Shown piece after piece: positions 1 to 7,804 of a DNA stretch of 64,000 nucleotides (positions are counted from its first letter, which is position 1; each line of letters opens with the position of its first letter). The notes beneath the pieces were generated by a model, which worked only from the letters and a program-made list of their open reading frames with translations, did no database searches and had not been told where the DNA came from. The stretch is from Stigmatella aurantiaca. Lineage in GTDB: Bacteria > Myxococcota > Myxococcia > Myxococcales > Myxococcaceae. The position numbers were made by a program, and so were the translations under genes. Where the stretch lies: positions 1 to 64,000 of the forward strand of contig NZ_FOAP01000030.1 of assembly GCF_900109545.1 (NCBI RefSeq). The letters run 5' to 3'.

Positions 1-471
1 TCGATGCCCCACCTGCCACCACTCCCACTCCGAGCGTTCTGGGCGCAACCCGTTCGGCCTCCCCTTTCACCCTCTGGGACCCTGACTCAGTAGTGCTAAT
101 CCCACCTCGCCTGGTAGCCCCAGCCCCCCTTGCCAGCGCAGTTCCTATAGTAACCAGAGCCCATCAGGCCGTGTTTTTGGGTTTGAACAGCTAACAGCAT
201 GTCGGCGAGTCGCGCCGAAACCGACCGTGTAGCGGCGCTGCCCAGAAGCCAGAGCTAAGCCCCTGACCTCTCGTGGGAGAGGTCAGGGGCTTCAGAACGG
301 GGTTTTGGTGCAGTCGGGGGCGAAGGCGGCTGGGAGGCGCGCCCCGCTCCCGTCGCCGTTCTAAGCGGCCAGAGCCTGCTTCAAGCTCAGAGGCGATGGT
401 GCCCTCCCCGCTTACTCCACCCTGCCCGTTCGCTCCTTCCTGTAGCGCCCCCCCATCGAATCACCACATCA
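1..471. other. Non-coding left edge
   Basis: No convincing coding frame, tRNA or insertion-sequence end is visible here. The stretch is lower in G+C than its surroundings, with stops in all frames. The only structured element is the hairpin at 257-292. The sequence could be a decayed gene whose remainder lies left of the window. Confidence 0.5.
257..292. terminator. Long perfect hairpin, possible terminator
   Basis: Two 16-base arms (257-272 and 277-292) pair perfectly around a 4-base loop. No clear T tract follows on either strand, so this is a terminator-like hairpin rather than a proven intrinsic terminator. It could end the minus-strand methyltransferase transcript (stop at 472) or an upstream gene outside the window. 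Confidence 0.4.
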
Positions 472-1311
472 TCACGGGCGCGTCCCCGTGACGATGTGAA
501 CGCATGCGTCCATCCGGACGGAGCCGTCTTGGTGGTGCCGGGCGAAGCGTGCCGTGAGGGACTGGCGTGCGGCCTGAAGCGCCGCGTCGCCTGCCTTGGC
601 CAGCAGATCACTAAACGAGGAAAAGGATGCGAGCGCGAAATCCGCCGCCTCCGCAGGCGGCAGCCCGCTTCCAATCGGAAGCCTTCCGCGCCAGTCGTGC
701 GCGTCAAGTCCGCCAAAACCCGCCTGGGCGAGCAGGTGGAGCAACGTGTCCACCCGGGCATAGCGGAACGGCCCGGGCGCATCGGGATCGGTGGGCGGGA
801 TGTCGACGGTCTCGGCCACCGCGTCGCGGACGCTCGTCACCCACGCATTGCCTGCCTGAGGGCCCCAGACCGCGAAGGCGAACCGGCCACCCGGCGCAAG
901 CCAGCGGGCCAGGTTGGCGAAGGCAGCGGGAGCGTCCTGGAAGAACATGACGCCGAAGCGCGAGGATAGGCGGTGATAGGGCGCTTCGGGCACCGCCGTC
1001 CCCATGTCCGCCACGTCGAAGGCAATCGCGCGCTCTCCGGAAGGGATGCGAGCGCGAGCCGCTTCGATGAGGCTGGGCGTGATGTCGAAGCCGTGAACGG
1101 CGCTTCCCGCGGGTGCTTGGCGCAGGATCTCCAACGCCGTCTCGCCGCCGCCGCACCCGATATCGGCGATCCTGCAAGGCGCATCGAGCTGCAGCGCGCG
1201 GATCAGCGGTTCATCGACCGGCTTGAGCATCGCCTCCATGCCAGACAGATGGATGCGCCATTTCTCGCCACGCTCAGCGGCCCAACCGGAAGCTCCAGGA
1301 GACTCGTTCAT
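472..1311 (-). CDS. Class I SAM-dependent methyltransferase
   Basis: About 279 aa, with a class I methyltransferase core. Motif I (ADIGCGGGE) is at residues 49-57, an acidic ribose-binding stretch (HGFDITPS) near 73-80, and the post-II segment APGGRFAFAVWG later on. The family transfers a methyl group from SAM to a small molecule; the substrate cannot be read from sequence. ATG at 1311 is preferred over the in-frame start at 1350 because the conserved fold begins shortly after it and a purine-rich stretch lies just upstream. It sits 123 bases downstream of the DUF5953 gene on the same strand and has no evident pathway partner. Confidence 0.8.
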   Translation of the reverse strand: MNESPGASGWAAERGEKWRIHLSGMEAMLKPVDEPLIRALQLDAPCRIADIGCGGGETALEILRQAPAGSAVHGFDITPSLIEAARARIPSGERAIAFDVADMGTAVPEAPYHRLSSRFGVMFFQDAPAAFANLARWLAPGGRFAFAVWGPQAGNAWVTSVRDAVAETVDIPPTDPDAPGPFRYARVDTLLHLLAQAGFGGLDAHDWRGRLPIGSGLPPAEAADFALASFSSFSDLLAKAGDAALQAARQSLTARFARHHQDGSVRMDACVHIVTGTRP

Positions 1312-1434
1312 GGGAGTATCCTGCCCCTTCGCTCGGCGTGTTGCACCCACGGCCGCAGTGCCTCCTTCGTCAATTTCAAGTCCTTGGCCTTCCTCTCCAT
1401 GGACACGCCTCTTTGTGCTTCGGCTTACCGCGGG

Positions 1435-2196
1435 TCAAGGCGCTGAGCGACCGCCGATCTCCGGGAAGCGCTCATAGGCCCGCAGGAGCGCGTCCAGGTG
1501 AACTGAGTTGTCCAGGTCGAGCGGCGCGTCCGTGAGCTGCACGACCCAGCCGCCAGATGCCATGCGCCGCGCTCGCGACAGCAGTTCGGCGTCACGAGCG
1601 GGGTCCGGGAACCCGATGGCACGTGCGGCAGCGGCAGACCAATAGTTCAGCCACCCCAGGCGATGCGGAATCTCGGGCGAGCGCATGGCCCCAGGGGACT
1701 TGATCACCGGCAGCCCCCGGGGAGGGGATTCCAGATCGTCGGGTAGATTCTTCGTCTGACGTGCGATGTCCCAGGCCGCGCTGACCGGAGTCGCGTGCCC
1801 CCAGAACGCGCGCCCGTTCTCCGCCACGGCTTCCAGCAAAACCGCAGCAGCAGCGATGCCGTCAGCGGACAGAGGCAGCGCCACATGAAATTCAAACTGC
1901 GCTCGGCCGTCAGGACAAAGGCCCGCCGGTATTCCCCACCCTGTTACACTCACGCGAAAGCCGTCATCAGTGCTGCGCAGCGGCGGCATTTCTCCACGGC
2001 TGCTTTCCCGGGCAATGAATCCATCGCGATCCGGCAGCGGGAGCAATTGACCTTCATCAGAAATCATCATCCCGATGCGCAAGCCAGGCCGTGCGCGCTC
2101 CATCCCATGAACAACTGCCAGAGTGCGGCCATCGTCCCCCGCCAGCGCAGGCGCGTAGACAATCATGCTGATCTGGCTTCTCTGCGTGGCAGGCAT
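1435..2196 (-). CDS. DUF5953 family protein, possible immunity protein
   Basis: About 253 aa, resembling the myxobacterial DUF5953 family (conserved start IVYAPALAGDDGRTLAVVHG and a late LGWLNYWS motif). No signal peptide is seen, so it is probably cytoplasmic. ATG at 2196 follows the stop of the preceding DUF6310-like frame (2198-2200) after one base, a spacing typical of translational coupling; the longer frame to 2361 runs inside that gene. In the genomes I recall, DUF5953 genes commonly follow DUF6310 genes. Because the DUF6310 segment carries a nuclease-like motif, an immunity role is a reasonable inference, but it is not established. Confidence 0.7.
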   Translation of the reverse strand: MPATQRSQISMIVYAPALAGDDGRTLAVVHGMERARPGLRIGMMISDEGQLLPLPDRDGFIARESSRGEMPPLRSTDDGFRVSVTGWGIPAGLCPDGRAQFEFHVALPLSADGIAAAAVLLEAVAENGRAFWGHATPVSAAWDIARQTKNLPDDLESPPRGLPVIKSPGAMRSPEIPHRLGWLNYWSAAAARAIGFPDPARDAELLSRARRMASGGWVVQLTDAPLDLDNSVHLDALLRAYERFPEIGGRSAP

Positions 2197-2197
2197 T

Positions 2198-2691
2198 TCA
2201 GCACCAATCCATAAGAACGACAACGCCTCGGAGCCGCGGTTCTTGTGTTTCCAACATGGCCTTTTGCGTGGCGCTTCGCACGCCAGCCCGGAAGTCGAAT
2301 CCGCATGCTCTCGCAAGTTCCCGCTCGACCAAGAAATCACGCACATTCTTTCTGAGCACAATGTCTTGAAGTTCCTGCGGGTACGAGTCGAAATTATCTG
2401 TCTTCACTTCCCAAAGCACGCCAGCGACAACTTGCAGAGCGTCGAACGCTTTGCCGTTAACGAGCGCATTAGCGCCACGGAAGGCGTTGAACGGCACATT
2501 GTCGGCACACCTGTTATGCAAGGCGTTTCCACCCTTTGGCGCGACTCGTTTGGGGGCGCACTCAGGGCGGCGCTCTCTTGGCTCGGCCGACCCTGGAGGA
2601 AACCAGTCCTGGCCTAATGGGTTGGACTGGGCGCTGACGTAGCGCACGCCGAGGGAAAGAGCAGAAGCGCGGCACAGGCGCGGAGTCGCAT
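2198..2691 (-). pseudogene. DUF6310-type protein, frameshifted and internally deleted
   Basis: ATG at 2691 opens a 25-residue frame that reads as a lipoprotein signal (MRLRACAALLLFPSAC) and stops at 2614-2616. The adjacent frame then carries the conserved C-terminal part (QDWFPP, ALHNRCADNVPFNAF, WEVKTDNFDSY, final MDWC) to the stop at 2198. Intact family members, as I know them, have a hydrophobic middle region of about 100 residues between signal and tail. Here the signal joins the tail directly and out of frame, so the gene looks broken. FDAL followed by WEVK matches the D...ExK pattern of PD-(D/E)xK nucleases. A TTG start at 2707 could still express the tail without a signal. Confidence 0.65.
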
Positions 2692-2782
2692 GGTCACGTC
2701 CTTGCAATCAAGTGCGGGGGCTCTCGGTCAAGGCTTGCCCGCCCTAGAGTATGCCTGCACATTTACCATCCCTCCGGCCGCC

Positions 2783-3096
2783 ATGATGTTCTGGTTGGCC
2801 GTGGGATGTGGAGAGGCCCCGGTCGAGCAGAAGCCGCTGGCATCACACAGAAGATCCCTTGGGAACAATCCCGCGAACCCTCTGATTGCTGCGGGAGGCG
2901 CCCATTCCCTGGCGGTGCGCCCGGATGGGTCGGTGTGGGCCTCGGGGAGCAACGCCTCTGGACAGCTCGGGGATGGCACCACCACCCACCACTCCGTGCC
3001 GGTGTTTGGGGCTGGGGCCTGAATGCCTACGGCCAGATCGGCGATGGAGGCGCCACCCAATACGCCTTCAGGCCCACGCTCTCCTTGCTGTATTGA
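2783..3096 (+). pseudogene. RCC1-repeat protein remnant
   Basis: From ATG 2783 the frame gives a short hydrophobic, Cys-containing start (MMFWLAVGCGE) and one clear RCC1 blade (AAGGAHSLAVRPDGSVWASG, QLGDGTTTHHSVPV), then stops at 3022. A second blade fragment (WGLNAYGQIGDGG) continues in another frame to 3096. RCC1 propellers need about seven blades, and here fewer than two remain across a frameshift. This is the debris of a secreted RCC1 lipoprotein, a gene type common in myxobacteria. It abuts the 3' end of hflX. Confidence 0.7.
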
Positions 3097-3103
3097 GCCC
3101 GGT

Positions 3104-4492
3104 TTACTTTCCGAACGCGTGGGTCAGCTTGGCGATCGCGGCCGGGAGCGCCCGGATCTTCAGCTTCCGGCCGTGCTCGTCGAACTCCTCCGAGAGAACC
3201 CGGGCATTCTCGTACACCTCGCCGATGCGCCCCTGGCGGGCATAGGGAATCACCAGCTCCGCCTCCGTCATGGAGCCCTCGAAGAACTCCATCACCTTCA
3301 GCCGGAGCGCCGCGACATCCTCCGGCGAGTGCGCCGAGAGGACAATGGCCTCGGGGTGCTGCTGGAGCAGGGCCTCGCGGGCTTCGGGCGAGAGCCGGTC
3401 CGCCTTGTTGAACAGCAGCCGGCTCGGGACGTTCTCGGCGCCGATCTCGCGGAGCACGGAGCGGGTGACTTCGAGCTGGGCCTCCCAGGTCGGGTCCGAG
3501 GCATCCACCACGTAGAGCAACAGGGAGGCCTCCAGCGCTTCATCCAGCGTAGACCGGAACGAGGCCACGAGATCGTGCGGAAGCTTCTGGATGAAGCCCA
3601 CGGTGTCCGACACGAGGATGCGCGGCCGGGTCTCCGGCTGCAGGGCTCTCACCGTGGTGTCGAGGGTGGCGAAGAGCTGGTCGGCGACCAGCACCTCGCT
3701 GCCCGTCATGGCGCGCATGAGCGAGGACTTGCCCGCGTTCGTGTACCCGACCAGGGCCACCCGGAGCTGATCCCGCCGGGCGTAGCGCCGCTGCTCCTGG
3801 TCCTGCTGGATGGCGGCCAGCCCCTCGCGCAGCTCGGCGAGCCGGTCACGGATCTTGCGGCGGTCGAGCTCCATCGCCGAGTCACCGGAGCCACGGCCCT
3901 GTTGCCGCTCGCGGCTTCCCGTGGACTCGCGCATGCGCGGGGCGAGGTAGTTGAGCCGGGCGATCTCGACCTGCATCCGCGCCTCGCGGCTGCGCGCGTG
4001 GCGGTGGAAGATGTCCACGATGACGCCGGTCCGGTCGAGCACCTGGGCGCCCGTGGCCCGCTCGAGGTTGCTCAGCTGGCTGGGCGAGAGCTCATGGTCC
4101 ACCACCACCACCCGGGGCGTGACCGTGGGAGGCACCATGCCCTCCCCTTCCTCGGGCTCCTCTTCGGCCTCCTCCTCGGCCGCCTCTTCGGAAAGCTCCT
4201 CCTCGCCGGCTTCCCAGCGCTCGCGTGCCTTCGACTTGCGCGACGGGGCTCCCGTCGGGACGTTGCCGGAGCCCCCGGTGAGCCGGGCCAGCTCCTGGAG
4301 CTTTCCGGTCCCCAGGACCGTGCCGGCCGCGACCGACTCGCGGCGCTGGGACACGGTCGCGACGACCTCGTACCCCAGGGTGTGTACCAGCCGCCCCAGC
4401 TCCGCGAGGTCGGCGGCGTGTTCGATGTCGGAGACGCCCGGGAGCTGGACGCCCACGAGGACGGCAGGGGGAAACGAAGAAGAGGACGGCAT
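3104..4492 (-). CDS. hflX: GTPase HflX
   Basis: About 462 aa. HflX is a ribosome-associated GTPase that splits stalled or stressed ribosomes. The N-terminal nucleotide-binding-like domain has the VDHELSPSQLSNLE motif (131-145) and DRTGVIVDIFHRHA. A helical linker follows, then the G domain: G1 GYTNAGKSS (249-257), G3 DTVGF (296-300), G4 NKAD (362-365). An acidic low-complexity insert at about residues 93-118, made largely of Glu and Ala, interrupts the N-terminal domain and is not part of the usual family core. It lies 50 bases downstream of the hemerythrin gene on the same strand. Confidence 0.95.
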   Translation of the reverse strand: MPSSSSFPPAVLVGVQLPGVSDIEHAADLAELGRLVHTLGYEVVATVSQRRESVAAGTVLGTGKLQELARLTGGSGNVPTGAPSRKSKARERWEAGEEELSEEAAEEEAEEEPEEGEGMVPPTVTPRVVVVDHELSPSQLSNLERATGAQVLDRTGVIVDIFHRHARSREARMQVEIARLNYLAPRMRESTGSRERQQGRGSGDSAMELDRRKIRDRLAELREGLAAIQQDQEQRRYARRDQLRVALVGYTNAGKSSLMRAMTGSEVLVADQLFATLDTTVRALQPETRPRILVSDTVGFIQKLPHDLVASFRSTLDEALEASLLLYVVDASDPTWEAQLEVTRSVLREIGAENVPSRLLFNKADRLSPEAREALLQQHPEAIVLSAHSPEDVAALRLKVMEFFEGSMTEAELVIPYARQGRIGEVYENARVLSEEFDEHGRKLKIRALPAAIAKLTHAFGK

Positions 4493-4542
4493 CCCCCTCT
4501 CGTATCATGACGGGGCGGAGATGCCCCCAGGAGCCCACCGGC

Positions 4543-5097
4543 TCACTGGGGCGCGTGCCGCCACCGGGCGAAGAGAGCCCGAAGCCGGTCCACGAAGAAG
4601 AGCGGAATGCCTGCCAGGAGATTGCCTGGCGGCCTGCGGGGGATGGCTGGATGGCCGCGGTTGGGCGCCGCCTTCTTGGCCAAGAGCCAGGCCACACCGA
4701 TCCGCCTCAAGGCTTTTTCATCCAGCGCCCTCTCGAGCGCGCCCAGGAGCCGGTCCTCCTCATTCCGGACATCGAGCCGCAGCAGCGGAAAGAGCTCGCT
4801 CACCCGCTGCTCGAAGGCGGTGTCCCCGGGAACGAGCGGCTCCATCTCCTTGAGGAGCTCGTTGATGCGCTGGTGCTCGGATTCAATCTCCGCGGTGATG
4901 TGCTCCCCCACCCCCAGGGCCCGGCGCGCGGCGGGAAAGAGCACCTCCTCCTCGGCGAAGGCGTGCGTGGTGACCAGATTCACGATCTTCCGGAACGTCT
5001 CGCGGCGCCCGGCGGGAGCGTCCGCTTCATAGCGTTCCAGCAGGCGGTCGAGTTCCGCGTGGTCACGCTTCTGCAGTACCACGATGCTTTCACTCAT
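4543..5097 (-). CDS. Hemerythrin HHE domain protein
   Basis: 184 aa. The first 140 residues form a four-helix hemerythrin-like domain with the expected ligand pattern: His in RDHAELD, His and Glu in THAFAEEE, His in ESEHQRI, and Glu in RNEED. Such domains bind a di-iron centre and sense or carry oxygen, NO or iron. The C-terminal 45 residues are basic and end in a hydrophobic patch (NLLAGIPLFFVDRL), possibly a membrane-associating tail. It is in line with cutA upstream and hflX downstream, consistent with a stress-related run. Confidence 0.85.
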   Translation of the reverse strand: MSESIVVLQKRDHAELDRLLERYEADAPAGRRETFRKIVNLVTTHAFAEEEVLFPAARRALGVGEHITAEIESEHQRINELLKEMEPLVPGDTAFEQRVSELFPLLRLDVRNEEDRLLGALERALDEKALRRIGVAWLLAKKAAPNRGHPAIPRRPPGNLLAGIPLFFVDRLRALFARWRHAPQ

Positions 5098-5238
5098 CGC
5101 TCCACTCCTGATGTGCCTGCATCGGCTCCAGAAAATCTGGCCAGCACGGCGTCCGCGTGCAGGTGGATCAAAGGACAGGTGGTGCGAAGCGTGGTTCGCC
5201 GTCAGGCGTTCTCCCGTGCGCCCGGTTGCCTGAGCGGT

Positions 5239-5571
5239 TCAGCCGGGGCTGGGGAGCTTCGTCGAACCGAGGACCCAGTCGAGGTAGGCGCGGTGGCCTG
5301 CGTCCGGCCGGAGCGAGAGGACCTCCGGGACTTCGTACGGATGAAGGGCCAGCACCCGCTGCCGGACGGGCTCGAACAGCTCCGGGCGCGTCTTGAGGAT
5401 CAGCAGGCTCTCCGGCTCATCCTGCACCTCTCCTTGCCACCGGTAGATGGAGCGGACGGTGGGAAGGATGTTGCCGCATGCCACCAGCTCCTCCTCCACG
5501 AGCTGGCGGGCGATGGCGCTGGCCACCTCCGGGTTGGGACAGGTCACGAGCACCAGAATCACTTCGGTCAT
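5239..5571 (-). CDS. cutA: Divalent cation tolerance protein CutA
   Basis: 110 aa, the normal length for CutA1. The ferredoxin-like core has the signature stretches VLVTCPNPEVASAIARQLVE, ELVACGNILP and SIYRWQGEVQDEPE. CutA forms very stable cytoplasmic trimers linked to copper and other divalent-metal tolerance. The ATG lies 9 bases beyond the stop of the trehalose synthase gene upstream on the same strand, so the two are probably co-transcribed. Confidence 0.95.
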   Translation of the reverse strand: MTEVILVLVTCPNPEVASAIARQLVEEELVACGNILPTVRSIYRWQGEVQDEPESLLILKTRPELFEPVRQRVLALHPYEVPEVLSLRPDAGHRAYLDWVLGSTKLPSPG

Positions 5572-5580
5572 GCCAGGCCT

Positions 5581-7233
5581 CTACCGTGAGCGCTTGAGGA
5601 TGTAGTCGAGCCCGCCCACGCGGAACCAGCGGTAGCCATACCCCTCGAGCTCCACCCGGTGCTGGCCCCGCCCATCCGCGTGCGAGTGTTCGCCCGACAG
5701 GATGTTGGCGAGCATCGCCCCCTCGGAGCTCCCGGCCCCGAACGTCACCAGGTGCCCCTTGGGATCGAAGTTGTGCAGGAACACGACGCCGTTGTTGCGC
5801 CAGTCGTAGCGCAGCGCCAGCACGTGCGGGGAGCTGGTCTCCAGCACCCGCCACTCGCCCCAGCCAATCTCCGGGCACTCCTTGCGCGCGCGGATGAGGC
5901 GCTCGGTCCAGTTGAGCAGGGAGTTGGGGTCCCTGCGCTGGTCGGCCACGTTCAGGCGCGGGTAGCCGAAAGGTCCGTCCGAGATGACCGGCAGGACGGT
6001 CTTCTTCGCGGTGGAGAAGCCGGCGTTCGCCTCGGTGGACCACTGCATGGGGGTGCGCACGGCGCTGCGCTCCTTGAGGGACAGGTCCTCGCCCATGCCA
6101 ATCTCGTCGCCGTAGCGCATCACGGGCGTGCCCGGCAGCGTGAACATCAGGCTGTAGGCCAGCTCCTGGCGCCGGCGGTCCCCCTCGAACATGGGGGAGA
6201 GCCGTCGCCGCAGGCCGCGGCCATACACCTGCATGCGGGGCTCGGGGCCGAACTCCTGGAACACGCGCTGGCGCTGCGCCTCGTCGAGCCGGCCCAGGTC
6301 CAGCTCATCGTTGTTGCGCATGAAGTGCGCCCACTGGGACGTCGCGTGGTGGATGCGCGTGCGCTCCAGGGCCCGGGTGAGCGGGCGCACGTCCGAGGTG
6401 GCCAGCGCGTAGAACGCATGCTGGTTGACGAAGAAGTTGAACATCATGTGCATCCGTTCTCCGTCCTTGCCGAAGTACTCGAAGTTCCGCTTCGGCTCCA
6501 CGTTGGCCTCCGCGAGGAGGATGGCGTCACCGGCACGCCACTGGAGAAAGGTCCGCAGGTTCTTGAGCAGGCGGAACTGCTCGGCGTGCAGGTCCCGGAC
6601 GCCATCGCGCTGGATGACGAAGGGGACCGCGTCCATCCGGAAGCCCGACACGCCCAGCTCCAGCCAGAACCCCACGATGCGCTGGATCTCCGTCTGCACG
6701 TCGGGGTTGGAGATGTTGAGGTCGGGCTGGAACTTGTAGAAGCGGTGGAAGTAGTACGCCTGGGCCTTGGGGTGGCGCGTCCAGGTACTCTCCTGCACGC
6801 CGGGGAAGACCATGCCCTGGTGGGCATCCTTCGGCTTCGTCTTCGACCAGAGGTACCAGTCGCGGTACTTCGAGCGCTCGTCCTTCACCGCCGCCTTGAA
6901 CCAGGGGTGCTGATCCGAGGTGTGGTTCACCACCAGGTCCATCAGGACGCGGATGCCGTGCTTCTTCGCCTCGTGGGTGAAGTCCACGAAGTCCCCGAGC
7001 GAGCCCAGGCTGGGGTGAATCCCGTAGAAGTCGGTGATGTCGTAGCCGTTGTCCCGCATGGGCGAGGGGTGGAAGGGCAACAGCCAGATGGCGTCGACGC
7101 CGATGCCCGCCAGATAGCCCAGGCGGCGGGTGAGGCCCTCGAAGTCCCCCACCCCATCCCCGTTGGAGTCCATGAACGTCTTGACGTCCAGACAGTAGAT
7201 GATGGCGTTCTTGTACCAGAGGTCGTCGATCAT
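5581..7233 (-). CDS. treS: Trehalose synthase-type GH13 enzyme
   Basis: 550 aa. A GH13 alpha-amylase barrel with the order and motifs of trehalose synthase, which interconverts maltose and trehalose. Visible features are the start LWYKNAIIYCLDVKTFMDSN, region I DLVVNH (99-104), nucleophile Asp201 in GFRMDAVPF, acid/base Glu242 in LLAEANV, and Asp309 in FMRNNDE. The length matches catalytic-domain-only TreS without a fused maltokinase. A closely related GH13 sucrose or alpha-glucosidase specificity cannot be excluded. glgC lies about 4 kb away, so the region carries both glycogen and trehalose functions. A 15-base gap follows the hypothetical gene upstream. Confidence 0.85.
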   Translation of the reverse strand: MIDDLWYKNAIIYCLDVKTFMDSNGDGVGDFEGLTRRLGYLAGIGVDAIWLLPFHPSPMRDNGYDITDFYGIHPSLGSLGDFVDFTHEAKKHGIRVLMDLVVNHTSDQHPWFKAAVKDERSKYRDWYLWSKTKPKDAHQGMVFPGVQESTWTRHPKAQAYYFHRFYKFQPDLNISNPDVQTEIQRIVGFWLELGVSGFRMDAVPFVIQRDGVRDLHAEQFRLLKNLRTFLQWRAGDAILLAEANVEPKRNFEYFGKDGERMHMMFNFFVNQHAFYALATSDVRPLTRALERTRIHHATSQWAHFMRNNDELDLGRLDEAQRQRVFQEFGPEPRMQVYGRGLRRRLSPMFEGDRRRQELAYSLMFTLPGTPVMRYGDEIGMGEDLSLKERSAVRTPMQWSTEANAGFSTAKKTVLPVISDGPFGYPRLNVADQRRDPNSLLNWTERLIRARKECPEIGWGEWRVLETSSPHVLALRYDWRNNGVVFLHNFDPKGHLVTFGAGSSEGAMLANILSGEHSHADGRGQHRVELEGYGYRWFRVGGLDYILKRSR

Positions 7234-7248
7234 TCCGGAGAAGCCTTT

Positions 7249-7758
7249 TCAAGTGCGGAACAGCGCCAGGTGCTTGAGACGCCCAGTGGGGAGGAACTCC
7301 GGCTCCACGTCCACGCTCCCCGCGCGGAACGTCACCACGGACTCCCCCGGCTCACGGACCGCGTCCACGGGCTCCCCGAAGAGCTCACGGAACACCGGCT
7401 CCTGAAGGCTGGAGAGGCGCTCGGTGCCCCGGGGCAGGCGCACGAGCCCGGAGAAGGGCCGGAACCGGGCCTCGAAGCCCTGGAGCAGCGAGGCCTCCGG
7501 GTGGGCGGCCACGAGCGCCAGGTAGATGAGCTGGCCGTCCTTCGCCTCGAAGGCCAGGCCCAGCTCCGGGTAGAGCCACCATCCGCGCTTGCGCATGAGG
7601 CTGTAGGACGCCGGAGGCCCCAGGCGATCCGCCAGCTCCTGGGCCGGTGAACCCAGGCTGAGTGCCCCGAGGCGCAAGACCGCCAGCTCCAGCGTGAGCG
7701 AGGCGGGCTGCGTGGGGCGCGGCCACTTGCGGAACATCCAGGATTCCAGAAGGCCCAT
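7249..7758 (-). CDS. Hypothetical protein, 169 aa
   Basis: I do not recognise a family. The protein is soluble with no signal peptide, mixed alpha/beta, and rich in Leu, Arg and Pro. Conserved-looking stretches are LAVLRLGALSLGSPAQELADRLG and WWLYPELGLAFEAKDGQLIYL, which recall small immunity- or barrel-like proteins that describe a threshold surface, but nothing can be assigned. Its 15-base spacing to treS suggests co-transcription with the trehalose gene. Confidence 0.65.
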   Translation of the reverse strand: MGLLESWMFRKWPRPTQPASLTLELAVLRLGALSLGSPAQELADRLGPPASYSLMRKRGWWLYPELGLAFEAKDGQLIYLALVAAHPEASLLQGFEARFRPFSGLVRLPRGTERLSSLQEPVFRELFGEPVDAVREPGESVVTFRAGSVDVEPEFLPTGRLKHLALFRT

Positions 7759-7804
7759 GGGGGCGGAATCCTGCCCCAGAAGCGCGTCCGGGGCACCCGC
7801 GGAA

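Noticed and set aside
1-471. tRNA gene or integration site at the left edge
   Set aside because: The strong hairpin at 257-292 superficially recalls a T-arm, but no cloverleaf can be drawn around it and no flanking direct repeats are seen.
3023-4510. Long plus-strand open frame opposite hflX
   Set aside because: It is the antisense shadow of a GC-rich gene: His/Arg/Pro-rich, with no homology or ribosome site. The same reasoning excluded the large frames opposite treS, polA, proC, the DUF4185 gene and the antiporter.
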